Shown here piece by piece: positions 29,377-39,557 of a stretch of DNA of 64,000 nt. Each line of letters opens with the position of its first letter. The stretch's first letter is position 1. Source of the stretch: Chryseobacterium capnotolerans (GTDB taxonomy: Bacteria; Bacteroidota; Bacteroidia; Flavobacteriales; Weeksellaceae); contig NZ_CP065589.1 of the NCBI RefSeq assembly GCF_021278965.1, positions 4,903,001-4,967,000 on the forward strand. Direction: 5' to 3'. The position numbers and the translations under genes are program-made. The notes under the pieces are model-generated. The model ran no database searches, was not told the origin of the DNA, and worked only from the letters and a program-made list of their open reading frames with translations.

Positions 29377-31533
29377 ATGAGAAAGCTCCTGATTCTTCTT
29401 TTCATATTCCCATTACTATGGATCCAGTCACAGGTAAAGAAAGACCTGGTGATTCCGAAAAACCCTAAAATAGGACTATCGCTTGCCGGTGGTGGTGCCA
29501 AAGGTTTTTCACATGTAGGAGTGCTTAAAGTATTAGATTCATTAGGAGTAAAAGTGGATTATATAGCCGGAACCAGCATGGGAGCCATTGTTGGCGGCTT
29601 GTATGCTTCCGGATATTCCGGTAAAGAAATAGAAAAAATCGTGATGGATACGGATTTCTATTCTTTAATTATGGACCCGAAATCCAGAAAGGAAACCACC
29701 TTTTTCAATAAGTCTGTAGATAAATATCTTTTATCTATTCCCTTAAAAAATGGGAAAATAACACTTCCTTCTTCTATCAGTACCGGGCAAAGAAATGTTT
29801 ATCTTTTAAAGGAACTTTTTAAAAATGTTTCCAATATTGAAGACTTTTCTAAGATGCCTATTCCTTTTTTATGCGTTGCTACCAATCTTGAAAGCGGCAA
29901 TATGCAAATTTTTGAAAAAGGAGATCTCGTACAGTCTATTATGGCCAGTTCTGCCTTTCCTTCTTTAATGGATCCGGTTAAAATTGGTGACAGTATTTAT
30001 ATTGATGGAGCGATGACGGTAAACTATCCATCAAAGCCATTAAAGGATCGTGGAATTGACATCGTTATCGGTGTGGATCTGAACCAGGATCTATCCAAAA
30101 GAGAAGATTTAAACAATATTATATCCATTCTGAATCAGGTCATTGATTTCGGAATCAAAAGAGATACCAGAAAACAATATAAATACACAGACATTAATAT
30201 TAAACCTAACCTTAAGGGAATGTCTGCTACAAGCTATGACGAGAAGAAAAAAATTCTTGACAGCGGCTACGTAGAAGGTTTAAAATATTCCCAGATTCTG
30301 GATCAGCTTCCCAAGCGCACGTTTGACCGCCTCAGACAGCGCGTAAATCCAATTTATTCCAATGTATATAAGATAGACAGTATTTCTATAGAAGGAAGCA
30401 AAATATATGGTAAAAACTATACTCTCGGGAAAATGGGACTACGTCTACCCTCTTTGCAGACCTATGGTAATATCAATAAAATGGTGGATAAACTTGTTGC
30501 TACCAACAACTACAAATTCATTAACTATGATATTGTTCAGGAAAATGATGCCAATTATTTAAAGCTTTATGTTACCGAAGATGATGCGCGACATTTCTTA
30601 AAATTCGGATTGCATTATGATGAAATTTTCAAAACCGGATTACTCTTGAATTATTCCGCAAAAAGACTTTTATTTAAAAATTCTAACCTTTCAGTAGATG
30701 TAGTAGTAGGTGATAAATTAAGATATTACCTGAATTATTTTATTGATAACGGATATATTCCAGGATTTGGTATTTATTCTTCCGGAATGAGTTTTGATCT
30801 GAAAAATGCAGATAATAATATTATCGACAAATGGGAATGGATGAGAAACGAGGCTTATATACAGTCTGTATGGAAGGATAAATACGCTATTGGTGGTGGT
30901 ATAAGCCATGACTATTTCAAAGCTGAAATTAATGGCGATAACAGACGTTATAGCCGCTTTTTAAATCCTTATGTATTTCTTAAGACTGATACTCAGGATG
31001 ACAAGGAATTTCCAACCAAAGGAGTCTATTTTATGGCTGAAGGAAAGGTAGTTGACCTTTTAAAATCTGAGGTTGAAAAAAGAATCGTTCAGATAAAGGC
31101 AGATTTAAAGATCAATATTCCTTTAGGAAAACAGTTTACTTACCGTCTTAATTTATTTGGTGGAATTACTCTTGGAGAACATCTTCCACTCTATTATCAA
31201 TACAGATTGGGGGGAATTTTCGAACAAAATATTATCAACTTCAAACGTTTTGGAGGGTTTTACTTTGCCCAATTACAAACGAATAACGTAATTTTGGCAT
31301 CTAATGATCTTCAGTTTAAGTTTAATAAAAACTATTTTATCAGCGGAAATTTTAGCTTTGCCAACCTTTCCAACGATATTAAATTTGAAGATGCAGTTAA
31401 AGTAAATTATAGCTCGCTTGGCATTACGGCTGGATATAAATCTCCTTTCGGGCAGATTAAAGTGAACTTCAGCCACTCACTTAAAAACAATCAAAAAGGC
31501 ATATTCAGTGTTATTTTAGGACACTGGTTTTAA
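29377..31533 (+). CDS. Patatin-like phospholipase with BamA-type beta-barrel
   Basis: The 718-residue protein has a signal peptide (about 1-18), then a patatin lipase domain. That domain shows IGLSLAGGGAKGFSHVG (oxyanion hole), the GTSMG nucleophile loop and YIDGA, the catalytic Asp. A POTRA-like segment and a C-terminal surface-antigen beta-barrel follow, ending in a terminal aromatic residue (GHWF). This layout fits the type Vd autotransporter-like family (PlpD). It probably acts as an outer membrane-anchored lipase. The start is 2 bp after murF-alr and ybeY follows 4 bp later, so all three are probably cotranscribed. Confidence 0.9.
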   Translation: MRKLLILLFIFPLLWIQSQVKKDLVIPKNPKIGLSLAGGGAKGFSHVGVLKVLDSLGVKVDYIAGTSMGAIVGGLYASGYSGKEIEKIVMDTDFYSLIMDPKSRKETTFFNKSVDKYLLSIPLKNGKITLPSSISTGQRNVYLLKELFKNVSNIEDFSKMPIPFLCVATNLESGNMQIFEKGDLVQSIMASSAFPSLMDPVKIGDSIYIDGAMTVNYPSKPLKDRGIDIVIGVDLNQDLSKREDLNNIISILNQVIDFGIKRDTRKQYKYTDINIKPNLKGMSATSYDEKKKILDSGYVEGLKYSQILDQLPKRTFDRLRQRVNPIYSNVYKIDSISIEGSKIYGKNYTLGKMGLRLPSLQTYGNINKMVDKLVATNNYKFINYDIVQENDANYLKLYVTEDDARHFLKFGLHYDEIFKTGLLLNYSAKRLLFKNSNLSVDVVVGDKLRYYLNYFIDNGYIPGFGIYSSGMSFDLKNADNNIIDKWEWMRNEAYIQSVWKDKYAIGGGISHDYFKAEINGDNRRYSRFLNPYVFLKTDTQDDKEFPTKGVYFMAEGKVVDLLKSEVEKRIVQIKADLKINIPLGKQFTYRLNLFGGITLGEHLPLYYQYRLGGIFEQNIINFKRFGGFYFAQLQTNNVILASNDLQFKFNKNYFISGNFSFANLSNDIKFEDAVKVNYSSLGITAGYKSPFGQIKVNFSHSLKNNQKGIFSVILGHWF

Positions 31534-31537
31534 TACA

Positions 31538-31957
31538 ATGATACAATTCTTTTACGAAAATTTACCGGAGTCGGTAGATACAGATTACAAACAATGGCTG
31601 GAAGATCTCATTCTTTCAGAAGGAAAAAAACTAGGAGAAATCAACTACATTTTCTGTGATGATGAATATCTTTTAAAGATTAATCAGGATTATTTACAGC
31701 ATGATTATTATACGGACATCATCACTTTTGATTATGTAAAAGGCAAGACAATAAGCGCTGAGATTTTCGTATCTTTGCAACGCATTTCGGATAATGCCTC
31801 TACCCTTTCCCGAGATTATGAAGATGAATTAAGAAGGGTTTTAGCCCACGGAATTTTACACCTAATAGGCTATAAAGACAAGACAGAGGAAGAAGAAAAA
31901 GAGATGCGAAGAATGGAAGATTTGTACTTAAGCAAGTATAGGGATTCAAAGAATTAA
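31538..31957 (+). CDS. ybeY: rRNA maturation endoribonuclease YbeY
   Basis: YbeY is a metal-dependent RNase involved in 16S rRNA 3' maturation and ribosome quality control. The 139-residue protein carries the HGILHLIGYKDKTEEEEKEM zinc motif near the C-terminus. The third classical His is replaced by Lys-Asp, a change common in Bacteroidota. The length is normal. It follows the patatin gene by 4 bp and precedes the first parS site and mnmG. Confidence 0.93.
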   Translation: MIQFFYENLPESVDTDYKQWLEDLILSEGKKLGEINYIFCDDEYLLKINQDYLQHDYYTDIITFDYVKGKTISAEIFVSLQRISDNASTLSRDYEDELRRVLAHGILHLIGYKDKTEEEEKEMRRMEDLYLSKYRDSKN

Positions 31958-32038
31958 ATTAAATATCACTTTAAGTCCCATATCTAAAGTACTCAATTCT
32001 AGCAGTAATATACGTTTACCTAGAGTGCATTCTTCAAA

Positions 32039-32058
32039 AATGTTTCACGTGAAACATT
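32039..32058. promoter_or_regulatory. parS-type ParB binding site (perfect palindrome), site 1
   Basis: The core TGTTTCACGTGAAACA lies at 32041-32056, identical to the bacterial parS consensus from my knowledge. The palindrome extends to 20 bp with flanking AA and TT. It lies in the ybeY-mnmG gap. Confidence 0.9.
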
Positions 32059-32101
32059 GTAGTTAAAGTTAAGGTTTAAAGCTTAAACAAGCGAGATAAA
32101 A

Positions 32102-33964
32102 ATGATTTCAGAAATATATGACGTAATCGTAGTAGGTGCAGGACACGCAGGATGTGAAGCAGCAGCAGCGGCAGCCAACTTGGGTTCAAAAACACTATTG
32201 GTTACAATGAATATGCAGACCATCGGACAGATGAGTTGCAACCCCGCAATGGGTGGAATCGCAAAAGGACAAATCGTAAGAGAGATTGACGCGATGGGTG
32301 GATACTCCGGAATCGTAGCAGACAAATCTGCCATCCAATTCAAAATGCTGAATCTTTCAAAAGGTCCTGCCATGTGGTCCCCGAGAACCCAGAATGACAG
32401 AATGCTTTTTGCCGAAGAATGGCGACTGGCTTTAGAGAATACTCCCAATCTTGATTTCTTTCAGGATATGGTGAAACAACTGGTTGTTGAAAATAATAAA
32501 GTAACCGGAGTAATTACTTCTTTAGGAATTGAGATTAAAGCAAAATCTGTAGTTCTTACCAACGGAACTTTTTTGAACGGATTAATTCACGTTGGAGACA
32601 AACAACTAGGTGGTGGAAGAATGGGTGAACCAAGAGCATTTGGGATCACCGAACAATTGGTAAGTTTAGGTTTCGAAGCTGGAAGAATGAAAACCGGTAC
32701 CCCACCAAGAGTTGATGGAAGAAGTTTGGATTATTCAAAAATGGAAGAACAGAGAGGAGATGAAAAACCTCAAAAGTTCAGCTATCTTGACACTCCGAAA
32801 TTAACGAAACAATTAAGTTGCCATATTGTATATACTAACGAAACTGTTCATGATATTCTTCGTGAAGGTTTTGATAGAAGTCCAATGTTTAATGGAACCA
32901 TTCAAAGTTTAGGTCCAAGATACTGCCCAAGTATTGAAGATAAAATCAATCGTTTTGCAGAAAGAAACAGACACCAGCTTTTCGTAGAACCGGAAGGATG
33001 GAAAACTGTTGAGATCTACGTGAACGGATTCAGTTCTTCACTTCCTGAGGATGTACAGATCAAAGCAATGAAACATATTCCAGGATTTGAGAATGTAAAA
33101 GTTTTCCGTCCGGGATACGCTATTGAATATGACTACTTCCCTCCTACCCAATTGAAGCATACCTTAGAAACAAAATTGATAGACAATTTATATTTCGCAG
33201 GACAGATCAATGGAACTACAGGATATGAAGAAGCAGCAGGCCAAGGTCTGATTGCAGGGATTAATGCCCACAATAAAGTTCATGAAAAAGATGAATTTAT
33301 CCTGAACAGAGATGAAGCTTACATCGGCGTATTGATTGATGACCTGATTACAAAAGGAACTGAAGAACCCTACAGAATGTTTACTTCACGTGCCGAGTAC
33401 AGACTTCTATTGAGACAAGATAACGCAGATATCAGATTAACTGAAAAAGCATACCACCTTGGATTAGCAAAAGAAGATAGATTAAGAAAAGTAGAGGCTA
33501 AAATAACTGAAAGTCAGCAACTTGAAGAATTTTTACGCGAAACTTCTTTAAAACCAGGCGTTATCAACCCTATTTTAGAATCAATAGAAAGCAGCCCTGT
33601 AGATCAGGCTTACAGAGCCGCTCAAATACTTACAAGACCTAATATGACTTTAGATAAACTTGATGGTATTGATTTTATTAAGGAAACTTCATCTCAGTAC
33701 AACGAAGAAGTAAGAGAACAGGCTGAGATTAACATCAAGTACAAAGGCTATATTGAAAAAGAAAAAGAGAATGTAGCTAAATTAAACCGTCTGGAAAACA
33801 TTAAAATTCCAGAAGATTTTGATTATACGAAGCTTTCAAGTCTTTCTGCAGAGGCAAAACAGAAGATGTCTAATGTACGTCCTAAAACTATTGCACAAGC
33901 AGGAAGGATAAGCGGTGTTTCTCCAGCTGATATTAACGTTTTACTAGTCTATTTAGGACGTTAA
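32102..33964 (+). CDS. mnmG: tRNA uridine 5-carboxymethylaminomethyl modification enzyme MnmG
   Basis: MnmG (GidA) works with MnmE to modify wobble uridine 34 in several tRNAs, using FAD. The 620-residue protein begins with the FAD-binding VVGAGHAGCEAA. It has GQMSCNPAMGGIAKG, LGGGRMGEPR, AGQINGTTGYEEAAGQG and a C-terminal domain ending SPADINVLLVYLGR, all family features. The length is normal. It is flanked on both sides by perfect parS sites, which fits the frequent origin-proximal place of gidA in bacteria. Confidence 0.96.
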   Translation: MISEIYDVIVVGAGHAGCEAAAAAANLGSKTLLVTMNMQTIGQMSCNPAMGGIAKGQIVREIDAMGGYSGIVADKSAIQFKMLNLSKGPAMWSPRTQNDRMLFAEEWRLALENTPNLDFFQDMVKQLVVENNKVTGVITSLGIEIKAKSVVLTNGTFLNGLIHVGDKQLGGGRMGEPRAFGITEQLVSLGFEAGRMKTGTPPRVDGRSLDYSKMEEQRGDEKPQKFSYLDTPKLTKQLSCHIVYTNETVHDILREGFDRSPMFNGTIQSLGPRYCPSIEDKINRFAERNRHQLFVEPEGWKTVEIYVNGFSSSLPEDVQIKAMKHIPGFENVKVFRPGYAIEYDYFPPTQLKHTLETKLIDNLYFAGQINGTTGYEEAAGQGLIAGINAHNKVHEKDEFILNRDEAYIGVLIDDLITKGTEEPYRMFTSRAEYRLLLRQDNADIRLTEKAYHLGLAKEDRLRKVEAKITESQQLEEFLRETSLKPGVINPILESIESSPVDQAYRAAQILTRPNMTLDKLDGIDFIKETSSQYNEEVREQAEINIKYKGYIEKEKENVAKLNRLENIKIPEDFDYTKLSSLSAEAKQKMSNVRPKTIAQAGRISGVSPADINVLLVYLGR

Positions 33965-33970
33965 AATAAA

Positions 33971-33990
33971 AATGTTTCACGTGAAACATT
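33971..33990. promoter_or_regulatory. parS-type ParB binding site (perfect palindrome), site 2
   Basis: A second copy of the TGTTTCACGTGAAACA core at 33973-33988, with the same AA/TT flanks as site 1, lies 9 bp after the mnmG stop and 1.9 kb from site 1. Confidence 0.9.
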
Positions 33991-34227
33991 TCTTGTAATA
34001 AAAACAAAAATTAAGGTATTTATTTAACTTTTAAAAGTTGATGAATATCTTAATTTTTTAAGTTATATACACTTTAAAACATAATTATCATTCTGATGAA
34101 GAATATTAAATTATAGTATAGATTTATCACTACAATTCTACACAATCTTCAAACAAAAAGGATGCTATAAAGAACTAAATTTGTATATACTTACTATTTT
34201 ATTTAAATATAACAGATAGCAAATTCA

Positions 34228-35049
34228 ATGAAAATAAAAGATCATTTTCTTTCACAGGAAATATTTGAAATTAAAGAAACAGAAACCAAAGGAGTCTATA
34301 AGACCTCCCCTATTCCATCCAATATTTCCAGATATTATGAAAGTGAAGATTACATTTCTCATCACCAGGATTCCGGAAGCCTGAAAGAAAAATTATACAA
34401 ATTTCTTCAGTCTTTTAATCTTCGGTACAAAAAAAATATTCTTGTTGAAAGAATACCACAAGGATCAAAAGTATTAGACTATGGATGTGGTGCAGGAGAA
34501 TTTGTAAAGTATATAGAAAATGATTTTGAAACCCTAGGATTTGAACCGGATGCTGATGCAAGAAAAGCAGCCCAGGGGAAAATTACCAAAGCAAAGATCC
34601 TGAATGATATTCAAAAAATCGAAGACAAAAGTTTAGATGCAATTACATTATGGCACGTATTTGAACATATAGAGAACCAGGATGAAATGCTCAATATTTT
34701 TCACTCAAAATTAAAAGACAAAGGACTTCTTATTATTGCTGTACCCAATCCTACTTCTTATGATGCTAAACATTATAAAGAATATTGGGCCGCCTATGAT
34801 GTACCTAGACACATCTATCATTTTTCTAAAAACGGAATGGAAAATCTGATTGCTAAAAAACCAGATTGGAAAATGAGAAAGATCAAACCTTTGATCCTTG
34901 ACTCTTACTACATCTCTATGTTAAGCGAAAAATATAAAAAATCACCTCTATTCTGGCTAAAAGCAAGCATCTACGGAACAATTTCGAACATAAAAGCCTC
35001 ATTTTCGAACGAATTTTCAAGTTTGATATATATTATCGAAAAAAGATAG
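34228..35049 (+). CDS. Class I SAM-dependent methyltransferase
   Basis: The 273-residue protein has the Rossmann motif VLDYGCGAGEFV near residue 88, an acidic end of beta-2 (GFEPD) and TLWHVFEHIENQ. A VPNPTSYDAKHYKEYWAAYD segment follows, typical of the Methyltransf_23 family. The substrate is unknown. Such enzymes often act in cell-surface or secondary metabolism. A TAAATTTG element at 34176-34183 could be its -7 box. It is a single gene that ends at a terminator. Confidence 0.85.
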   Translation: MKIKDHFLSQEIFEIKETETKGVYKTSPIPSNISRYYESEDYISHHQDSGSLKEKLYKFLQSFNLRYKKNILVERIPQGSKVLDYGCGAGEFVKYIENDFETLGFEPDADARKAAQGKITKAKILNDIQKIEDKSLDAITLWHVFEHIENQDEMLNIFHSKLKDKGLLIIAVPNPTSYDAKHYKEYWAAYDVPRHIYHFSKNGMENLIAKKPDWKMRKIKPLILDSYYISMLSEKYKKSPLFWLKASIYGTISNIKASFSNEFSSLIYIIEKR

Positions 35050-35109
35050 ATAATCGATTTTTGCACCGTTTCTGAAAGTCAATTTTCAGTATTTTGAACT
35101 AAAAAACTT

Positions 35110-35140
35110 AAAAACTCAGGGAAATCTTCTCTGAGTTTTT
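35110..35140 (+). terminator. Rho-independent terminator of the methyltransferase gene
   Basis: AAAAACTCAG (35110-35119) pairs with CTGAGTTTTT (35131-35140) and the T-run continues after it. Confidence 0.85.
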
Positions 35141-35143
35141 TTA

Positions 35144-36040
35144 TTTACTTAAATCTAAATAAACAGATTTATGTCAGTTCTTAGTTAAACGAAAAATAGT
35201 TAATTGGATTTTTTCCACCCCCTACTCCATTTTTATAATTCTATAATTTTTTTAGTTAGATAAACTAAGTCATAACATCTTTATAACTCAAAAAAAATTT
35301 AGCAAGTAAGCCATAGAAAAAGCTTGAAATCATAAATACAAAAGCAAATTCTTGCAAAAACACATTATTTAAACCATTATTTCCATTTTACGTATAAATC
35401 CTTAAAGAATTTTAGTTATTCGATTTTTAACTCATTTCTCAATGTCATTTTTTTGAATAAAAATTTACAACTCTGTATTTACTCTTCAGAGAAGTTTCAA
35501 TTAATTTCAAATTTTAGAAGACTAAAAAAATTATCTATGTTCGATTAGAAAATTAGAATGAATTCACTATTTGAATTTTAAAAAAATACAATAGGGTTTT
35601 TGATATTTTAAGAATTAGGAAAGTATCTCAAATAAAATTCACTTAAAAAATAAATATAGGAACAATACATCGCGAAACTTTTCACAGAAGGAAAAACTAA
35701 AAATTTTCAATAAAATATAAGAGCATTATAATTTTCACGTGAACTTTTAATTCAGACATAAAAAAACAGAATTACATATTCAAACCTAATATATAACTAT
35801 TAAATCAATCGAAAATTTAATTACAAAATCACAATTAAAAAGTTAAAACGCTGTTTTACAGATAATTAAAATGAAAAATAAAATATAAGAACTTAAAAAA
35901 TAATATAACAAGAAAATATTGATAAAATACAGGATAAAACAGATAGAAAACGAATAATAAAAATAAGTTTAAACACTGATATACAATAATATAAAATATA
36001 AAAAATAATACATGATTAAAAAAGAAAATATAACACAATA
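35144..36040. other. 900-bp AT-rich gene desert
   Basis: Almost no GC-rich stretches are present and no frame has coding character on either strand. I saw no tRNA, no perfect repeat and no DnaA box. A degenerate parS-like core (TTTCACGTGAA) is at 35733-35743. The strong A/T bias exceeds that of other gaps in the window, which may reflect an insertion scar, an origin-related region or a silenced foreign patch next to the beta-helix gene. Confidence 0.6.
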
Positions 36041-36043
36041 AAA

Positions 36044-36066
36044 AAGACCGGATAAGCACCGGTCTT
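36044..36066 (-). terminator. Rho-independent terminator of the beta-helix gene
   Basis: AAGACCGG and CCGGTCTT pair around a 7-nt loop. On the minus strand a T-run follows, just past the stop at 36072. Confidence 0.85.
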
Positions 36067-36071
36067 CATCA

Positions 36072-38048
36072 TTATAAATTAATAATCAAGTTACTAACTA
36101 AATTTGGATTTCCTGAAAAAGCAGTAGAAGTCATATTATCAACTTTAAACTTAATATCTCCGGTTCCTCCAGCTCCAAAAGTGTGTGCATTGAAGAAGAG
36201 TTCAGGGAAAGGATATGTTGGCTGAATAGTATACATCCCTCCTACCCTCTTATGGCTGCCAGAAAGCACCGGACTGACCAAAACTGACGCTCCAGCATTA
36301 ATACTAGGTACAGGAGTACTTACAAGAGATACAGCGTATTTTGCCTTATTGGATGGATCCGCTAAAAATACAGAAGAAGGTGTAAACTCAACTTTTGGTT
36401 GATTAGAAATGTAAATATTATCTCTTACAGTTGTTGATTGAATAATGGGGCTTTCAATTTTAATTAGATCTGCCATTCCATTATGCTCAAGAACCGTTGA
36501 ATTATTGGTAATTAGGCAATAATTAACTTTTTCAGCAACCATCTTTACTAATTGAGAAGCTGCTGTAATATTGTTCCCTGAAATTTTTACAAAAGAATAA
36601 TTATTATGCTTTTTAATTTCCTCATCTTGGTCCCAATCAAATAAAATTCCCGAATAATGACCAATAAAATTGTTATCAGTAATTTCAAGAGACTCTGTAT
36701 CAGCTAAAATAGCTGCTGCAACTCTGGAATAATCACCTTCAGTATAAAGAATATGCGATGTATTGCCTTTCACTATAATTCTTTTACAATTTCCACCTTT
36801 CCCTTGGACAATAAATAAAGCCTGACCTCCATTATACAACATATTATTTTTTCCCTGTACATGAACATGTTTAATATTGTTAGAAGTAATTAATACGTTT
36901 GATATAGTACAGTTTTTATCCGGCCAGATATATACTCCGGAATTAACAATTTCCGCAATATTATCTGAAATTGAAATATTAGTAATATTTCCTTTCTCAG
37001 ATCCAACTCCAGCAACAAAATTCATTCTCGTATAATTATAAACCTTATTATTTGAAAAAGAACTATTACTAGCATGGATCTCACATGCACATCCAATTAA
37101 TCTCATTTGCTCATTTCCGATAAAAGTATTATTGTGAACTGATAAAAAATTAGCATTTCCATAAATAGTGGAATGATCGTAATTAATTGTTTCAACGCTT
37201 TTAGCAAGATCTTCAAAAATACAGTTTTGAATGGTTACCTTATTACCATTACCTTTCCAACCAGCTCCAATACAATTAGTTAAATCACCATTCGTCCAAT
37301 ACAATCCATCAATTTCAATATTGGTACAATTTCCTCCTTCAAAGCCAATTCTTCTCACATATGAAGTTCTCATTTGTGAAACTTGTCCATTAAAATCAAT
37401 AACTCCTCTCCCCTTCAATGTAATATTAAACAATGGTAAAAATTTTGAAGAATCAGTATGATTAAATCCAGAAAATAAAACAAATGGTTTATTATCGAAG
37501 AATTCCCCTACCTTGATTACACTATATTCTTCAAATTCAATATCTAAATAAGATCTCAATTCCAGAACATTTCCATGAGCAGTAACTAATTCTGCATTGT
37601 CACTATAAGAATTAATAAGATAATGGCCACTAGGAAAAACAAGTTTCAACCCTAGTTGAGAAGAAATATCAATAGCCTTCTGAATGGCAGGTCTTTGATC
37701 CACAGTATAGGAAGACTTTACACCAAAAGTCGTTACGTAGACCCTTTTACTAGAAAAAATTATTGTATTTACATAATAATCATTTCCTCTGGAGCGATAA
37801 ATAATCTGATCTTGTAAAACTCTAGGATCATTAGCTGTTAAAGAATCACCATCAACCCAAGTTGCTATTTTTTTAAAAACAACAACTTCATTAGTAAAGC
37901 TATCAATAAGCTGTACAAGATCATCATTGGGAGCAGTATTTCCAACGGCGAAAAATTCATTTGTATACATCATAATATTGTAATTTAGTATTGCAAATGT
38001 ATTCCCTGTCAGCGTCAAAACTTGTCGTAAAAAATTATTTTTCATCAC
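36072..38048 (-). CDS. Right-handed beta-helix protein, pectate-lyase-3/tail-spike-like
   Basis: The 658-residue protein has an N-terminal linker region. A pectate-lyase-3-type entry follows at about residues 107-145 (FGVKSSYTVDQRPAIQKAID, then LVFPSGHYLI). A long series of beta-helix rungs rich in Asn then follows (NISISDN, NVLITSNNI, LEITDNNF). The C-terminal part (about 560-658) looks like a separate beta-rich domain. No clear signal peptide or sorting domain was seen; a start at Met26 or Met27 is possible. Architecture and lack of a signal resemble phage tail-spike proteins, but no other phage gene is nearby. The function could also be a polysaccharide lyase or hydrolase. It has its own terminator. 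Confidence 0.65.
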   Translation of the reverse strand: MMKNNFLRQVLTLTGNTFAILNYNIMMYTNEFFAVGNTAPNDDLVQLIDSFTNEVVVFKKIATWVDGDSLTANDPRVLQDQIIYRSRGNDYYVNTIIFSSKRVYVTTFGVKSSYTVDQRPAIQKAIDISSQLGLKLVFPSGHYLINSYSDNAELVTAHGNVLELRSYLDIEFEEYSVIKVGEFFDNKPFVLFSGFNHTDSSKFLPLFNITLKGRGVIDFNGQVSQMRTSYVRRIGFEGGNCTNIEIDGLYWTNGDLTNCIGAGWKGNGNKVTIQNCIFEDLAKSVETINYDHSTIYGNANFLSVHNNTFIGNEQMRLIGCACEIHASNSSFSNNKVYNYTRMNFVAGVGSEKGNITNISISDNIAEIVNSGVYIWPDKNCTISNVLITSNNIKHVHVQGKNNMLYNGGQALFIVQGKGGNCKRIIVKGNTSHILYTEGDYSRVAAAILADTESLEITDNNFIGHYSGILFDWDQDEEIKKHNNYSFVKISGNNITAASQLVKMVAEKVNYCLITNNSTVLEHNGMADLIKIESPIIQSTTVRDNIYISNQPKVEFTPSSVFLADPSNKAKYAVSLVSTPVPSINAGASVLVSPVLSGSHKRVGGMYTIQPTYPFPELFFNAHTFGAGGTGDIKFKVDNMTSTAFSGNPNLVSNLIINL

Positions 38049-38366
38049 TGAAATTTAATTTTTCAGTGTTCTAAAAAATTATAAAATTCAAACTAAAAAG
38101 AATACATTTTATTAGCAATACTTCTATGATTAAATACTAATAATTCCATTATTCTACTAAGGTTTAATCCTCAATTTATCCTTTGTTAATCGAGGTCAAA
38201 ACGTAACTTCCACTAAATCAAAAGACATGTCTTCAATATAACATAAGGTTATAACAAAAAGAAATAAAGTTCCATCCAAATTCAGGATTCTTCAATGAGA
38301 AATCAAGCATAAAAAAAGCCTGCTAATTTTATTAGCAGGCTTCAAAATATTTAATTTTTATCTCTT
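38049..38366. other. Intergenic region between pgk and the beta-helix gene
   Basis: This 318-bp gap should contain the promoter of the beta-helix gene and holds the pgk terminator at 38316-38342. No gene or other structure was seen. Confidence 0.45.
38316..38342 (-). terminator. Rho-independent terminator of pgk
   Basis: AAGCCTGCTAAT and ATTAGCAGGCTT form a perfect 12-bp stem with a 3-nt loop, followed by seven T residues on the minus strand. Confidence 0.92.
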
Positions 38367-39557
38367 TTAATTGTTAATAGCAGCTACACCAGGAAGCTCA
38401 AGTCCTTCAAGACTTTCAAGCATTGCTCCTCCACCTGTAGAAACATAACTTACTTTATCAGCATATCCAAATTGCTTAACGAATGCAACACTGTCACCAC
38501 CTCCTACTAGAGAGAAAGCTCCCAATCTTGTTGCTTCAGCAATACTGTCTCCAAGAGCAATTGTTCCGCCAGCAAAATGCGACATTTCAAAAACACCAAT
38601 CGGTCCATTCCAAAGAATGGTTCTTGAATTTAATAATACATCGTTGAACTGATCTCTTGATTTATTACCTGCGTCTAATCCCATCCATCCTTCTGGAATT
38701 GCGTAGATATCTACTTCTTTTCTTTCAACATCATTGCTGAAACTCTCAGCGATGATTGCATCAGATGGAAGATATACTTTTACTTTATGTTCTTTTGCTT
38801 TCGCTAAAATTTCTAAAGCTAAAGGAAGCTTATCATCTTCTACTAATGAAGTTCCGATTTTTCCTCCTAATGCTTTAATAAAAGTGAAAGCCATTCCACC
38901 ACCAATAATTAAATTGTCTACTGCCGGAAGAATATTTTCTATAATAGTAATTTTAGTAGAAACCTTAGATCCCCCCAAGATTGCAGTCACTGGTTTCTCA
39001 CCACTTTTCAAAACTTTATCAATTGCTTTAAGTTCTTTAGCCATAAGTAAACCGAAAAATTTAGTTGATGGAAAGAATTGAGCAATTACAGCTGTAGAAG
39101 CATGAGCTCTGTGTGCGGTTCCAAAAGCATCATTTACATAAGCATCTCCTAGTTTTGAAAGCTTCTCAGCGAAACCTTCGTCTCCTTTTTCTTCTTCATT
39201 GTGAAAACGAACATTCTCCAGTAATAAAATTTCCCCCGGCTTCAAATCTGCAGCAGCCTGTTCAGCTTTCTCTCCGATACACTCATCCACAAATTTCACT
39301 TCACGCCCAAGAACATTGGAAACTTCACCAAGAATATGTTTTAGAGAAAACTCATCCTTCACTTCTCCTTTCGGTCTCCCAAGGTGTGTCACTAAAATAA
39401 CAGAACCTCCATCCTGAAGGATTTTTTCAACAGTTGGTTTCACTGCTACAATTCTGGTATTGTCGGTCACATTCAACTGATCATCTTGTGGAACATTGAA
39501 GTCAACTCTTACAAGAGCTTTCTTATCTTTAAAATTGAAGTCGTTAATTGTTTTCAT
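38367..39557 (-). CDS. pgk: Phosphoglycerate kinase
   Basis: Pgk makes ATP from 1,3-bisphosphoglycerate in glycolysis. The 396-residue protein has the RVDFNVPQ start motif, [21 protein letters not shown] and GSKVSTK. The C-terminal nucleotide region shows [18 protein letters not shown] and STGGGAMLE. The length is normal. It is divergent from rpiB across a 650-bp gap with origin-like features. Confidence 0.97.
   Translation of the reverse strand: MKTINDFNFKDKKALVRVDFNVPQDDQLNVTDNTRIVAVKPTVEKILQDGGSVILVTHLGRPKGEVKDEFSLKHILGEVSNVLGREVKFVDECIGEKAEQAAADLKPGEILLLENVRFHNEEEKGDEGFAEKLSKLGDAYVNDAFGTAHRAHASTAVIAQFFPSTKFFGLLMAKELKAIDKVLKSGEKPVTAILGGSKVSTKITIIENILPAVDNLIIGGGMAFTFIKALGGKIGTSLVEDDKLPLALEILAKAKEHKVKVYLPSDAIIAESFSNDVERKEVDIYAIPEGWMGLDAGNKSRDQFNDVLLNSRTILWNGPIGVFEMSHFAGGTIALGDSIAEATRLGAFSLVGGGDSVAFVKQFGYADKVSYVSTGGGAMLESLEGLELPGVAAINN

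Noticed and set aside
35733..35746. Degenerate parS-like TTTCACGTGAA core
   Set aside because: Only about 11 of 16 bases match the consensus, too weak to call a site.
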